64,000 bases of DNA from Candidatus Peribacterales bacterium. GTDB taxonomy: Bacteria > Patescibacteriota > Gracilibacteria > Peribacterales > Peribacteraceae. The DNA lies in NCBI GenBank assembly GCA_020058765.1, contig JAGVDM010000006.1, positions 62,001-126,000 on the forward strand, written 5' to 3'. Both the position numbers and the translations under genes were made by a program. Below the pieces are notes generated by a model, which saw only the letters and a program-made list of their open reading frames with translations, had not been told where the DNA came from and ran no database searches. Positions 34,696-42,731 of this stretch are shown here, in pieces (the first letter of the stretch is position 1; each line of letters opens with the position of its first letter).

Positions 34696-35592
34696 ATGTC
34701 CTTCGCTTCCCTCGGAAAAACTCTCCTCGGTTTCTCGCTCATTCTCATGATCGCGAGTGCCGTACTGTTCGTGGTTCCAGGACCACGACTAAGCATCGAT
34801 TTTGCCGGCGGAACTCTGATGGAAGTATCGTTGCCCGAAGGGAAAACGAAAGAAGACTTGAACATGGCACTACGCACCTTTACGGGAGAAGAGGAGATCG
34901 GCAACGTTTCCATTGCGCAGACCAAAACCGATACGCTCTTCGTGCGCATGCGCGACTTGAGCAATGAAGAGCACCTTGCGCTCATGGCGCACCTGCTCGC
35001 AGAACTGGGGGCAGTGGAAGAGCACCAGTTCACCACCATTGGACCAACCGTGGGCGAAAGCCTCAAGCGCAAGTCGCTCTGGGCACTCGGCTTCGCATGC
35101 GTAGCTATCATTCTGTACATCGCCGTCGCCTTCCGCAAAATTCCACGCAAGCTCAACTCGTGGAAGTTCGGTGTAGCCGCAGTGGCAGCACTTGTGCACG
35201 ACGTATTCATCACCACGGGTATCTTCGTGATTTTGAGCCACACAACCACATTCGAATTCGACACGCTCTACGTAACCGCACTGCTCACAATCATTGGATA
35301 TTCGGTGAACGACACGATTATTATCTTCGACCGTATCCGCGAAAATCTTGCACAGCAGGAAGGTCGCATGACATTCGAAGAACTAATTGAAAAAAGCTTC
35401 TACCAGACCTTCACACGCACGTTCAACACGGCAATCTCTACACTGATCATGCTCTTTGCTTTGTACTTCTTGGCAGCAGAAAGCGTACGCTGGTTCGTGC
35501 TCGCGCTGATCGTTGGTATCGTACTTGGCACATACTCTTCGTACTTCATCGCGCCGCCGATCCTCATGCTTTGGCGCAGTAAGCGCGACTAA
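34696..35592 (+). CDS. secF: Protein translocase subunit SecF
   Basis: An RND-type membrane protein that assists Sec export using the proton-motive force. The 298-residue product has the N-terminal membrane helix, the periplasmic P-domain start SIDFAGGTLMEVS, and five further helices including LVHDVFITTGIF and GYSVNDTIIIFDRIREN, which are hallmark SecF segments. I chose ATG 34696. The preceding gene is not secD, which is unusual because secD-secF are normally adjacent or fused. Confidence 0.95.
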   Translation: MSFASLGKTLLGFSLILMIASAVLFVVPGPRLSIDFAGGTLMEVSLPEGKTKEDLNMALRTFTGEEEIGNVSIAQTKTDTLFVRMRDLSNEEHLALMAHLLAELGAVEEHQFTTIGPTVGESLKRKSLWALGFACVAIILYIAVAFRKIPRKLNSWKFGVAAVAALVHDVFITTGIFVILSHTTTFEFDTLYVTALLTIIGYSVNDTIIIFDRIRENLAQQEGRMTFEELIEKSFYQTFTRTFNTAISTLIMLFALYFLAAESVRWFVLALIVGIVLGTYSSYFIAPPILMLWRSKRD

Positions 35593-35645
35593 AGTAGTCT
35601 TGTTTGTTTCCCCGTACCGCAACCACTCCGGTATGCTCTGCAGCA

Positions 35646-36926
35646 ATGTTTGAAAAAGAACCAACCATGAAGCGGCTCAAGCATCGCGTTGAATGCGTGG
35701 TGTCGTTCGCACCGGATCAGGTACGCACCGCCGAAGAACAGGCATTGCAGCGCCTGGGATCCGATATTGGTATGAAAGGCTTCCGCCCCGGCAAGGTGCC
35801 ATCGGACATGTTGCGCGAGAAGATCGATACGTCTGCACTGCTGGAGGAAACCATTCGCGTGCTGCTTCCCGCAACATTCCAGCACCTCACCACAACGCAC
35901 AATCTGCAGCCAGTTATTCCACCGCATGTGGAAGCTCTTAGTAAAAATCCGCTGCAGCTCAAAATTGTTTTCGTTGAAAAGCCAGAGGTCACCTTTAAGG
36001 GTATCGACAAAGTGAAAGTAGAGAAGCAGGCACACAAAGTAGAAGACAAAGACGTGAATCAGATGGTCGACTTCCTTTTGGAGAAGCACCAGACCACGGC
36101 GCCCGTGGAAAGAGCTGCCCAAATGGGAGACCGCGTCGTGATGGATTTCACAGCAACGGATGAGAAGGGACAGAATATCGAAGAGGTACAGAGTACAAAC
36201 TACTCCGTGATCTTGGGAGGGAAGACATTGATCCCAGGGTTTGAAGATGCATTAGTTGGACTGAAGGCAGGTGAACAGAAATCCGTGACGCTCACGTTCC
36301 CAGAGAAGACACCAGCCGAGCACCTGCGCGGCAAACCTGTGACGTTCGCAGTCACCGTGCGACAGGTGGAAGAAGTGCGCAAGCCAGAGCTCAACGATGA
36401 TTTTGCAAAGACGACTCTGCACGCAGAGTCTGCACAGGCATTCCGCGACAATGTGCGATCCATGATGATTCGCCAGGAGGAACAAGTGAATGCGCAGCGC
36501 CGTGAGCAGGAATTACTCGATGCAATCCGAAAGGCAACCGTAGTAGACGTTGGCCCTGAGTTGCTCGCCCAAGAAGTGCGTTCACTGGCGCATGATCTGG
36601 AACACGATCTGCAGGAACGCGGCATGAAGATTGATGCATGGCTCCAGCAACAGAACAAGAAACCGGAAGAGTTTGAGGCTGACTTAAAGAAGCAGGCAGA
36701 CGATCGTATTACCTTGCGCCTGGGCATTCAGCAGTTGATTGTCGACCGTGGCACCGCTCCAACAGACGACGAAATCTCAAAAGAAGTGGAAGGCATGCTG
36801 AGCTCCCTGCCCGCTGAGCAGCGTGCGAATGCAAAGAAGGAATATGAGCCGGGCAAAGAAGCGTACGAACAGCTCAAATGGCAGAAGAGCGTGCAGCGTC
36901 TGCTCGACCAGTTCCTGGCAGCCTAA
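35646..36926 (+). CDS. tig: Trigger factor (ribosome-associated chaperone, peptidyl-prolyl isomerase)
   Basis: This protein binds nascent chains at the ribosome exit. The N-terminal ribosome-binding loop GFRPGKVP is intact (as GMKGFRPGKVPSD), followed by the FKBP-type domain (GDRVVMDFTATDEKG ... LIPGFEDALVGLKAGE) and the long helical C-terminal arms. At 426 residues it is of normal length. ATG 35646 and a second ATG 7 codons later are both possible. The 3' end overlaps the convergent RSH gene by 4 bp. Confidence 0.94.
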   Translation: MFEKEPTMKRLKHRVECVVSFAPDQVRTAEEQALQRLGSDIGMKGFRPGKVPSDMLREKIDTSALLEETIRVLLPATFQHLTTTHNLQPVIPPHVEALSKNPLQLKIVFVEKPEVTFKGIDKVKVEKQAHKVEDKDVNQMVDFLLEKHQTTAPVERAAQMGDRVVMDFTATDEKGQNIEEVQSTNYSVILGGKTLIPGFEDALVGLKAGEQKSVTLTFPEKTPAEHLRGKPVTFAVTVRQVEEVRKPELNDDFAKTTLHAESAQAFRDNVRSMMIRQEEQVNAQRREQELLDAIRKATVVDVGPELLAQEVRSLAHDLEHDLQERGMKIDAWLQQQNKKPEEFEADLKKQADDRITLRLGIQQLIVDRGTAPTDDEISKEVEGMLSSLPAEQRANAKKEYEPGKEAYEQLKWQKSVQRLLDQFLAA

Positions 36927-38827
36927 GCGGCACGCTTCCAGCGCACATCCACCTGACGTTCGGGATTGGCATTACGGAGCATACCGCAGCCTTGCTTGTG
37001 GATGATCACCGTCCCTGTGCGACTCACCACGCCAACGATGGGTGGGAATGCCTTCTCTTCGGGCTTGCAGCACTTCGCGTAGCGCGTAGGCATAGGGACG
37101 CCATCGGCCATTTGCACAATGCGCTGCTCGGCCTTGCTCTCGAGCGATGCCTCATGCGACGCGGGAATGTGAATGACATCCTGAAACACAGCAGCACGAT
37201 CAACGAGTGATGCTACGCGTTCGGAACCCTGCCCAATCTTCATAAGGAGATCTTCTCGTTCCTGCTGTGTAAGGATCTGACCATCACACTCGCGCAGTGC
37301 GCGTGCTTCCTGATCAAGAATCGCTAGCCCGTGCTTGCGCAGTAGCTCATTGACGAGTGTGCGCCCCTGCGCCACCAGCGCCGGACGATCCTGTTGGTAC
37401 AAGTAGCGTCGGAGCTTGGAGCGCGCAGAGGAAACTCTGAGGTGCTGAAACCAATGCGGCGAAGGGTGTGGATTACTGTGTCGCAGAATCTCCACCACAT
37501 CACCGTTTTCTAGTTGATGATCAATAGGCACAAGCACGCTATTCACCCGCGCACCACGGAAAGAGAGACCAAGATCGGTGTGCACCTGAAAGGCGAAATC
37601 GAGAGGAGTAGCACCTTCGGGGAGCTCAATGATGTCCCCTTTGGGGCTGAGTACGAAAATATGATCCACAAGACGAGCAGTGCCCTCTTGCCCCTCCTCC
37701 AATACAGATTGTGATTCGATCATGTGCTGCAGCTGCACCTGCTCCATGGCGCGCACAGTGGAACCATGAGACTTGTAGCTCCAGTGCGCCGCCACACCGA
37801 ATTCTGCCTCGCGATGCATGTCTTTGGTGCGCACCTGCACCTCTATGAGCACATCATCGGGTGCGCCGGGGAGCTGCGCGACGGTGGTGTGTAAGCTCTG
37901 GTAGCCGTTGGGCTTGGGGAAGGAGATGTAGTCTTTGAATCGTTGCGAAATAGGGCGACCAATCTGGTGAATGACGCCCAGCGCTTGGTAACACTGCTCA
38001 ACGCTATCCACGATGATGCGACATGCGTAGAGATCGTAAATGTTGCCCACATCACTCAGGCTCTTCTGCCCCATTTTTACAAACATGCTGTAGGGCTGCT
38101 TTTCGCGTGCCATCACCTGCACTGCTGTTACACCTCTACTTGTAAGCTCACGAGCAACATTCTGTACAACAGACGGGAGGAACTCCCCGTGTTCATCGTG
38201 TAATCGTGCGGTCTGCGACTGAATGCGTTCGGCGTCGCTTGCGTAGAGCACGGGAAATGCGCGTGACTCCATACGGTGCTTGAGCGAGTAAATACCCAAC
38301 CGTGCAGCAACCGGAGCGAAGAGTTGCAGGGCATCTTGAGACACACGACGCTGCTCTTCCTCGGGAAGACGATGAACCATATCGAGCAGATAGGCTCGAT
38401 CGCAGAGCGCAATGAAGATCGTACGAATGTCATCGGAAACACTCAGGAGCATGACACGGAGATCCTCAATAGGACGTCGGCGACCCTGAACGCTCACATG
38501 AGACAAAAGGTGTACGCCGCTAATGAGCGAACGTACTTTGCGACCAAATTGCTGTTCAATTTCCACAAGTGACCATCCCTCCATGGAAAGCACATGGTGT
38601 AGCACACAGGCAATGACCGCATCTTCATCGGGCTGGAATGGCAACAGAACCTGCAATACACCAGCAACGTGTTCAAGGAGCGTTTCGCCGCTCCAGTGCG
38701 TTTGATCCCGATACGCCTCCTGCGCCGTACGTACGGCGCTCTCCAGGCGCTGCTGATCAAACGGCACGCCAGCCTGGTCGATGGACGACAGGATGTGCTG
38801 CGCGACGGCGGCGGGAACAGGCGCCAT
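36923..38827 (-). CDS. relA: RelA/SpoT-homologue, (p)ppGpp synthetase with degenerate hydrolase site
   Basis: Long RSH protein of 634 residues. The N-terminal HD domain has LHHVLSME at about 75-82, where active hydrolases have HDxxED, so the metal site is probably lost. The synthetase domain is intact: YDLYACRIIV (catalytic Asp), RFKDYISFPKPNGYQSLHT (about 296-314), and EVQVRTKDMH. A TGS domain follows (HIFVLSPKGDIIELPEGATPLDFAF), then a zinc-finger-like region (YAKCCKP ... KQGC). The protein stops there and lacks the usual C-terminal ACT domain. Expected role: ppGpp synthesis on stalled ribosomes. dtd lies 58 bp upstream in the same direction. Confidence 0.9.
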   Translation of the reverse strand: MAPVPAAVAQHILSSIDQAGVPFDQQRLESAVRTAQEAYRDQTHWSGETLLEHVAGVLQVLLPFQPDEDAVIACVLHHVLSMEGWSLVEIEQQFGRKVRSLISGVHLLSHVSVQGRRRPIEDLRVMLLSVSDDIRTIFIALCDRAYLLDMVHRLPEEEQRRVSQDALQLFAPVAARLGIYSLKHRMESRAFPVLYASDAERIQSQTARLHDEHGEFLPSVVQNVARELTSRGVTAVQVMAREKQPYSMFVKMGQKSLSDVGNIYDLYACRIIVDSVEQCYQALGVIHQIGRPISQRFKDYISFPKPNGYQSLHTTVAQLPGAPDDVLIEVQVRTKDMHREAEFGVAAHWSYKSHGSTVRAMEQVQLQHMIESQSVLEEGQEGTARLVDHIFVLSPKGDIIELPEGATPLDFAFQVHTDLGLSFRGARVNSVLVPIDHQLENGDVVEILRHSNPHPSPHWFQHLRVSSARSKLRRYLYQQDRPALVAQGRTLVNELLRKHGLAILDQEARALRECDGQILTQQEREDLLMKIGQGSERVASLVDRAAVFQDVIHIPASHEASLESKAEQRIVQMADGVPMPTRYAKCCKPEEKAFPPIVGVVSRTGTVIIHKQGCGMLRNANPERQVDVRWKRAA

Positions 38828-38885
38828 ATACGGAAGGCTCACTCTACCAAAAGAGAGCACCCGTGTCTTTTGGAAACTCCGCGAT

Positions 38886-39338
38886 CTATGCCTGTTGGCG
38901 CTCGAGCAGCAATGTGACTGGCCCGTCGTTGACAAGCGAAACCTCCATCATGGCACCGAATGTGCCCGTTGCCACATGTACTATGCCTCGATCGCGCAGT
39001 GCATGGGTGAACGATGCATACAGTTGCTCGGCTTCTTGAGGCGGAGCGGCAGCGGTGTAATCTGGACGATTCCCCTTCTGGGTACTGCCAGCGAGTGTGA
39101 ACTGGGACACCACGAGCACTTGGCCTGCCACATCAAGGATACTGCGATCATTGATCGTGCCGTCTGTACCGGGGAACAAGCGCAATTGCGACACCTTGCC
39201 AGCAAGCCACTCTGCATCTGCCTCACTATCACCACGCAATACCCCAAGAAAAAGCAGATACCCCGCATCGACCGCACCTACAATCTCACCGTCTACTGCC
39301 ACCGACGCACGCAACACCTTCTGAAGAAGAACACGCAT
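38886..39338 (-). CDS. dtd: D-aminoacyl-tRNA deacylase
   Basis: This enzyme removes D-amino acids (and glycine from tRNA-Ala) from mischarged tRNAs. The 150-residue product has the DTD motifs SQFTLAG and the Gly-cisPro motif NDGPVT near the C-terminus. I chose ATG 39338, giving the usual MRVLLQKV start. It is located upstream of the RSH gene as in many bacteria and is divergent from the rplJL operon. Confidence 0.95.
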   Translation of the reverse strand: MRVLLQKVLRASVAVDGEIVGAVDAGYLLFLGVLRGDSEADAEWLAGKVSQLRLFPGTDGTINDRSILDVAGQVLVVSQFTLAGSTQKGNRPDYTAAAPPQEAEQLYASFTHALRDRGIVHVATGTFGAMMEVSLVNDGPVTLLLERQQA

Positions 39339-39401
39339 GGTGCATATGATACGACAAATTTTGCAGCGAAAGGAGCCGAACACGAAAGATGTTCGAAATT
39401 A

Positions 39402-39429
39402 TTGACTGCGCTGGATTCCTGACTATGAT
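39402..39429 (+). promoter_or_regulatory. Predicted rplJL promoter
   Basis: TTGACT (39402-39407), a 16-bp spacer and TATGAT (39424-39429). This is the best -35/-10 pair upstream of the L10 leader. Confidence 0.6.
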
Positions 39430-39435
39430 TGCACT

Positions 39436-39543
39436 TGTCCGAAGACCGAGGGTTCTAGGCCGCAGGCCTACGGTAATCCCCTCCGAGGCATACAGCATCG
39501 TTCATCCGGCTCCGGCTTGGTGAAATGTGCCGTGTGCCTCGCT
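39436..39543 (+). promoter_or_regulatory. L10 (rplJ) leader, autoregulatory RNA
   Basis: The untranslated leader before rplJ folds into a domain closed by a 10-bp stem, CGAGGCATAC (39484-39493) with GTGTGCCTCG (39532-39541), with one G-U pair. It lies directly before a terminator hairpin. Architecture and position match the ribosomal protein L10 leader family, in which L10(L12)4 binding controls the operon. I matched it by architecture, not by a covariance model. Confidence 0.65.
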
Positions 39544-39570
39544 GGTCTCCCGGGCGGGAGACCTTTTTTT
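39544..39570 (+). terminator. Attenuator in the rplJ leader
   Basis: GGTCTCCC-GGGC-GGGAGACC followed by seven T, 23 bp before the rplJ start. Placed between promoter and gene, it should act as a regulated attenuator rather than a simple gene end. Confidence 0.85.
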
Positions 39571-39592
39571 GTCCCGACCCTCATTCTCTTTT

Positions 39593-40252
39593 ATGGCAAT
39601 CACCCGTAATCAAAAGCAGGCAATGGTGCAGGAACTCGTCGAGAAGATGGGTCGTGCACAATCGATTATGTTCGCTCACTACATTGGGCTCACCGTCGCT
39701 GACGTGAGTGCATTCCGCGACAAATTGCGCGAGGTGAACGCAGAAATGAAGGTAGCAAAGAAGACGCTCACAAGCATTGCTGCAAAGCAGGCAAACCTGC
39801 CAGAAATCTCAGAGGAGAGCATGCCTGGTCCGATCTCGCTCATCTTCAGCTTCGATGACCCGCTCTCCGGGGCACAGGTCGCGTTTAAGTTCGCTAAAGA
39901 TCATAACCAGGTTGCCCTGGTTGGTGGTATTTTCGATGGGAAGGTCCTTAGTAAGCAGGAAGCAATGGAGCTTGCGAAGATGCCGAGCCGCCAGGTCTTG
40001 CTTGCAACGTTCATGGGCATGGTGCAATCACCGCTCACGAAGTTCGCAGCTCTCTCTGCTACGCCTCTCTCAAGCTTTGCCCGCGGCCTCAACCAACTGG
40101 CCGAAAAGGGCGGCATCCCCGGCAAGACGCCGGCGGCACCTGCAGCGCCGGAAGCTGCAGCACCAACCGTGGAAGAAACGCCTGCCGCAGAAGAACCAGC
40201 GGCACCTGCGGCAAGCGAAGCTCCTAGTGAGCCCGCTTCACCCACCGCGTAA
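39593..40252 (+). CDS. rplJ: 50S ribosomal protein L10 with long acidic Ala/Pro-rich tail
   Basis: This is the base of the ribosomal stalk that binds L7/L12 dimers. The protein begins MAITRNQKQ at 39593; the track ORF reads through the attenuator and is wrong. Residues 1-170 are a normal L10 (MFAHYIGLTVADVSAFRDKLRE...). The remaining ~48 residues form an Ala/Pro/Glu tail (TPAAPAAPEAAAP...), so the 219-residue protein is much longer than the usual 165-175. It is followed 38 bp later by rplL. Confidence 0.95.
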   Translation: MAITRNQKQAMVQELVEKMGRAQSIMFAHYIGLTVADVSAFRDKLREVNAEMKVAKKTLTSIAAKQANLPEISEESMPGPISLIFSFDDPLSGAQVAFKFAKDHNQVALVGGIFDGKVLSKQEAMELAKMPSRQVLLATFMGMVQSPLTKFAALSATPLSSFARGLNQLAEKGGIPGKTPAAPAAPEAAAPTVEETPAAEEPAAPAASEAPSEPASPTA

Positions 40253-40290
40253 TCTTCATTCTTTCTTTTCCTTATTTCCCCACTCTTATC

Positions 40291-40698
40291 ATGGCAGACG
40301 AAGCCACCACGATCGAACTCTCCAAGGAGGAGAAGGCGGTCATCGACGCGTTGGAGAAGCTGAATGTTGTGCAGCTCAACAACGTCGTAAAGTACATGGA
40401 AAAAGTTTACGGTATCTCCGCTGCAGCTCCAGTAGCTATGGCTGCTGCACCAGCCGCTGGCGGCGGTGCAGAGGCAGCAGAGGAGAAGAGCTCCTACAAC
40501 GTGGAACTGACCGATGGCGGCGCACAGAAGATCGCCGTAATCAAGGTTGTCCGCGAGCTCACGCAGCTCCCATTGGGCGATGCGAAGGCAGTCGTTGATG
40601 GCGCACCAAAGATCGTGAAGGAAGGTGTACCAAAGGCCGACGCAGAAGCATGGAAGAAAAAGCTCGAGGAAGCTGGCGCAAAAGTCACCCTCAAGTAA
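40291..40698 (+). CDS. rplL: 50S ribosomal protein L7/L12
   Basis: A 135-residue stalk protein with an N-terminal dimerisation helix region (ALEKLNVVQLNNVVKYMEK), an Ala/Gly-rich hinge (AAAPAAGGGAEAAEE), and the C-terminal factor-binding domain (KIAVIKVVRELTQLPLGDAKAVVDGAP). The upstream stretch is entirely C/T-rich. It ends at a strong terminator, so the operon is rplJ-rplL only, with no rplA, rplK or rpoB next to it. Confidence 0.97.
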   Translation: MADEATTIELSKEEKAVIDALEKLNVVQLNNVVKYMEKVYGISAAAPVAMAAAPAAGGGAEAAEEKSSYNVELTDGGAQKIAVIKVVRELTQLPLGDAKAVVDGAPKIVKEGVPKADAEAWKKKLEEAGAKVTLK

Positions 40699-40725
40699 AT
40701 CTCTTCCGTTCAATTGGAATGAAAC

Positions 40726-40750
40726 ACACCCCGCTCATGCGGGGTGTTTT
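40726..40750 (+). terminator. rplJL operon terminator
   Basis: Perfect 9-bp stem ACACCCCGC/GCGGGGTGT with a TCAT loop, followed by TTTC, 27 bp after the rplL stop. Confidence 0.85.
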
Positions 40751-40801
40751 CGTTGTGGGAGAGAAATAGTGTAGGATTCCCTCGTTCCTCCTCCCTTTCC
40801 C

Positions 40802-41989
40802 ATGTCTCGTCGTTTCCTCATTGCGTCACTCACCTGCTCAGCGCTACTTGTGCCAGGTGTGGCATTCGGCCTCCTTATGAGCCCGAGCTCTGTACTAGAA
40901 ATCCTGCAACATAACCGTATTCCGCAGCGTTTCACTGTAGAGGCATACGTGCAATTGCCGGAGGAATCGATAGACATCCACATTCGGGCAAACGGTGCGT
41001 ACGAGGGAAATTCTCCGGAGACGGTGAAGGGAAAAATCGATCTCTCGATCTCCGCCGTATCACCTACAGCAGAAGCATTGATCACCACCAAGGCCATTGT
41101 GCGTGGCACGATGCTGTATATGCAGTTCGTGGAAATCGTAGCGGACGATGCGGATGTGGACCCTGCAATCATCGGACGATGGTTCTCTGCCGATCTTGCC
41201 GAGGAATTGGATCAGCAGGAAGCATCTCTGGAAATGCTGTTCGCCTCTGAGGAATTCAACGAAGAAGACATGAAGCAACTCATCCGAATCGTGCACGATT
41301 CGATATTCCAAATGGAATCGTCGCTATTTGACGGCGGGGCGAGCTACAAGCTCATGCTGCGGAAAGATTTCCTTCTCTCGATGGTCAGGAATATCTGCAC
41401 ATCGAGCATCATTGATTGTGAAAATGAACTTGGATTCGGCTCACTTGCGGAAGTAGAAGGGGAACTCGTGGGGCTGCAGCAAGAACTGAGCGACAAGCTG
41501 AATATCAGCTACAAAGTAGATACGGATCGAGCAAACAATCTGCAATTCGCACGCATGTACATGTCTCTTGCCTGGCCCAATGTCGTTACCATGTCGTTCC
41601 AGGGGGAAACGCATAATTTGGGAACACCGGTATACCTGGACATTCCCGCGAACGCCGTACCGGCTGAACAGTTCGTGCAGGAAACCGAACCGTACAAGTA
41701 CTGGCACTTTGGCGTTGATCCGGAATGGACTGACGAGGAGTGGTCCGACGAGGATTGGTCCGACGACATCGAGTGGGAAGATGCTGATTGGAGCAGTGAC
41801 GAGTGGGACGACATTCAATGGGAAGAGGAAGATGACAGCGCTTGGGATGACATGGAATGGGAAGAGCTCCCTGTGGGCTGTACAGCAGAACCAGGTACTG
41901 CGCAGTATTTGCAGCAGGCGCGCAAAGGCGAGTGCCCACTCCCTGAAGAGATCCGACCGGGTCGCGGTGACCTGCGACGCCTCCGATAG
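40802..41989 (+). CDS. Secreted protein with acidic tryptophan-repeat region
   Basis: A 395-residue protein with a signal peptide (cleavage near VAFG-LLM) and a domain of about 270 residues of unknown family (LppX-like sheet character is only a guess). A remarkable segment at about 309-356 follows, in which Trp recurs every 3-6 residues in a sea of Asp/Glu/Ser (EWSDEDWSDDIEWEDADWSS). A two-cysteine tail (GCTAEPGTAQY...GEC) closes the protein. A strong pyrimidine tract precedes the ATG. No homologue recognised. Confidence 0.72.
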   Translation: MSRRFLIASLTCSALLVPGVAFGLLMSPSSVLEILQHNRIPQRFTVEAYVQLPEESIDIHIRANGAYEGNSPETVKGKIDLSISAVSPTAEALITTKAIVRGTMLYMQFVEIVADDADVDPAIIGRWFSADLAEELDQQEASLEMLFASEEFNEEDMKQLIRIVHDSIFQMESSLFDGGASYKLMLRKDFLLSMVRNICTSSIIDCENELGFGSLAEVEGELVGLQQELSDKLNISYKVDTDRANNLQFARMYMSLAWPNVVTMSFQGETHNLGTPVYLDIPANAVPAEQFVQETEPYKYWHFGVDPEWTDEEWSDEDWSDDIEWEDADWSSDEWDDIQWEEEDDSAWDDMEWEELPVGCTAEPGTAQYLQQARKGECPLPEEIRPGRGDLRRLR

Positions 41990-42018
41990 GCCTATTCTGT
42001 GGTCATAATCGACACAAA

Positions 42019-42050
42019 ACATTGATAAATTTTGTCAATGTATGTACCAT
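42019..42050 (+). promoter_or_regulatory. Palindromic operator overlapping a promoter
   Basis: ACATTGA-N9-TCAATGT (42019-42041) is a 23-bp near-perfect palindrome, including the inner AAA/TTT. It contains a TTGATA -35 (42022-42027) spaced 17 bp from TACCAT (42045-42050). A repressor bound here would block transcription of the Cys-rich gene that follows. Shape and size suit ArsR/SmtB- or MerR-like metal sensors, but no regulator gene is adjacent. Confidence 0.6.
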
Positions 42051-42059
42051 GAATCTTGT

Positions 42060-42284
42060 ATGGATGTTGCCGCTCCAAAACGCTTCCCTTGGCTCGCAGT
42101 CGCACTGGCTGTGGTCGGTCTGGTGATCGGCTACACGAGCGTTGTGCTCACGCAAGAAGAGGCCTTTGCTGCATCGCGCAGCTGCCCCAATACCTGCAAG
42201 GGCGACGACTGCAAGAAGACCTGCACCGGAGAAGACTGTGCCCATGATTGTCCTGGCTGCAAAAAGCAGGAGCCCACTTCGTAA
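42060..42284 (+). CDS. Small secreted or anchored Cys-rich protein
   Basis: A 74-residue protein with one N-terminal hydrophobic segment (LAVALAVVGLVIGYTSVVL) that is a signal or anchor, then seven cysteines in 27 residues (CPNTCKGDDCKKTCTGEDC...), with interspersed Asp/His/Lys. It is metallothionein-like in density but extracytoplasmic. I chose ATG 42060 rather than 42042, because the predicted +1 is about 42057. It ends 2 bp before a membrane protein with its own CxxC. Confidence 0.6.
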   Translation: MDVAAPKRFPWLAVALAVVGLVIGYTSVVLTQEEAFAASRSCPNTCKGDDCKKTCTGEDCAHDCPGCKKQEPTS

Positions 42285-42286
42285 AC

Positions 42287-42727
42287 ATGTCCCACGCACT
42301 TTTCTACCGTGAACGGTCATTCTGGATCGCCTGCTTGGGCGCGCTTGTTGCGTTGGGAACGGTGTTCCTTTGGCAACTTGGAGTGCTCCCTGTGTGGAGC
42401 CCAACACGTATGCCGCCTGAAACGAGTGAGTACATGTTCGCCGCAGTCTTGCTGCTCCTGTTAAGCGTAAGTGCAGGGCTATATATGTGGCACCGCGAGC
42501 ATAAGAGCTGCCCGATCGGCACGGGCAAGGCGAGTGGGATTGCAGGGATCGTAGGAGCAATTGCCCTTATTTGCCCAGCATGCACGGTGATTCCGATCAC
42601 TCTGCTTGGCGCGAGCGTGAGCCTGAGTGTACTCGGACCGTTCATGCCGCTCCTGCGCATTGTGGCGCTGCTCATTGCAACAGTCACACTCGTCCTGCTG
42701 TGGCCTCGCAAGCATCACCACGCCTAG
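42287..42727 (+). CDS. Membrane protein with intramembrane CPAC and His tail
   Basis: A 146-residue protein with about four membrane helices. Helix 3 carries a CPAC motif (ALICPACTVIPITLLGAS), and a third cysteine sits in the loop before it (HKSCPIG). The C-terminus ends KHHHA. The pattern recalls small metal transporters (MerT/MerC type) or thiol-redox membrane proteins, but no family is certain. It lies 2 bp after the Cys-rich gene, so they are clearly co-transcribed. Confidence 0.68.
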   Translation: MSHALFYRERSFWIACLGALVALGTVFLWQLGVLPVWSPTRMPPETSEYMFAAVLLLLLSVSAGLYMWHREHKSCPIGTGKASGIAGIVGAIALICPACTVIPITLLGASVSLSVLGPFMPLLRIVALLIATVTLVLLWPRKHHHA

Positions 42728-42731
42728 CACT

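Noticed and set aside
39777-40598. 273-aa ORF spanning rplJ and rplL in another frame
   Set aside because: Arg-rich frame-shifted shadow. Both ribosomal proteins are clear in their own frames.
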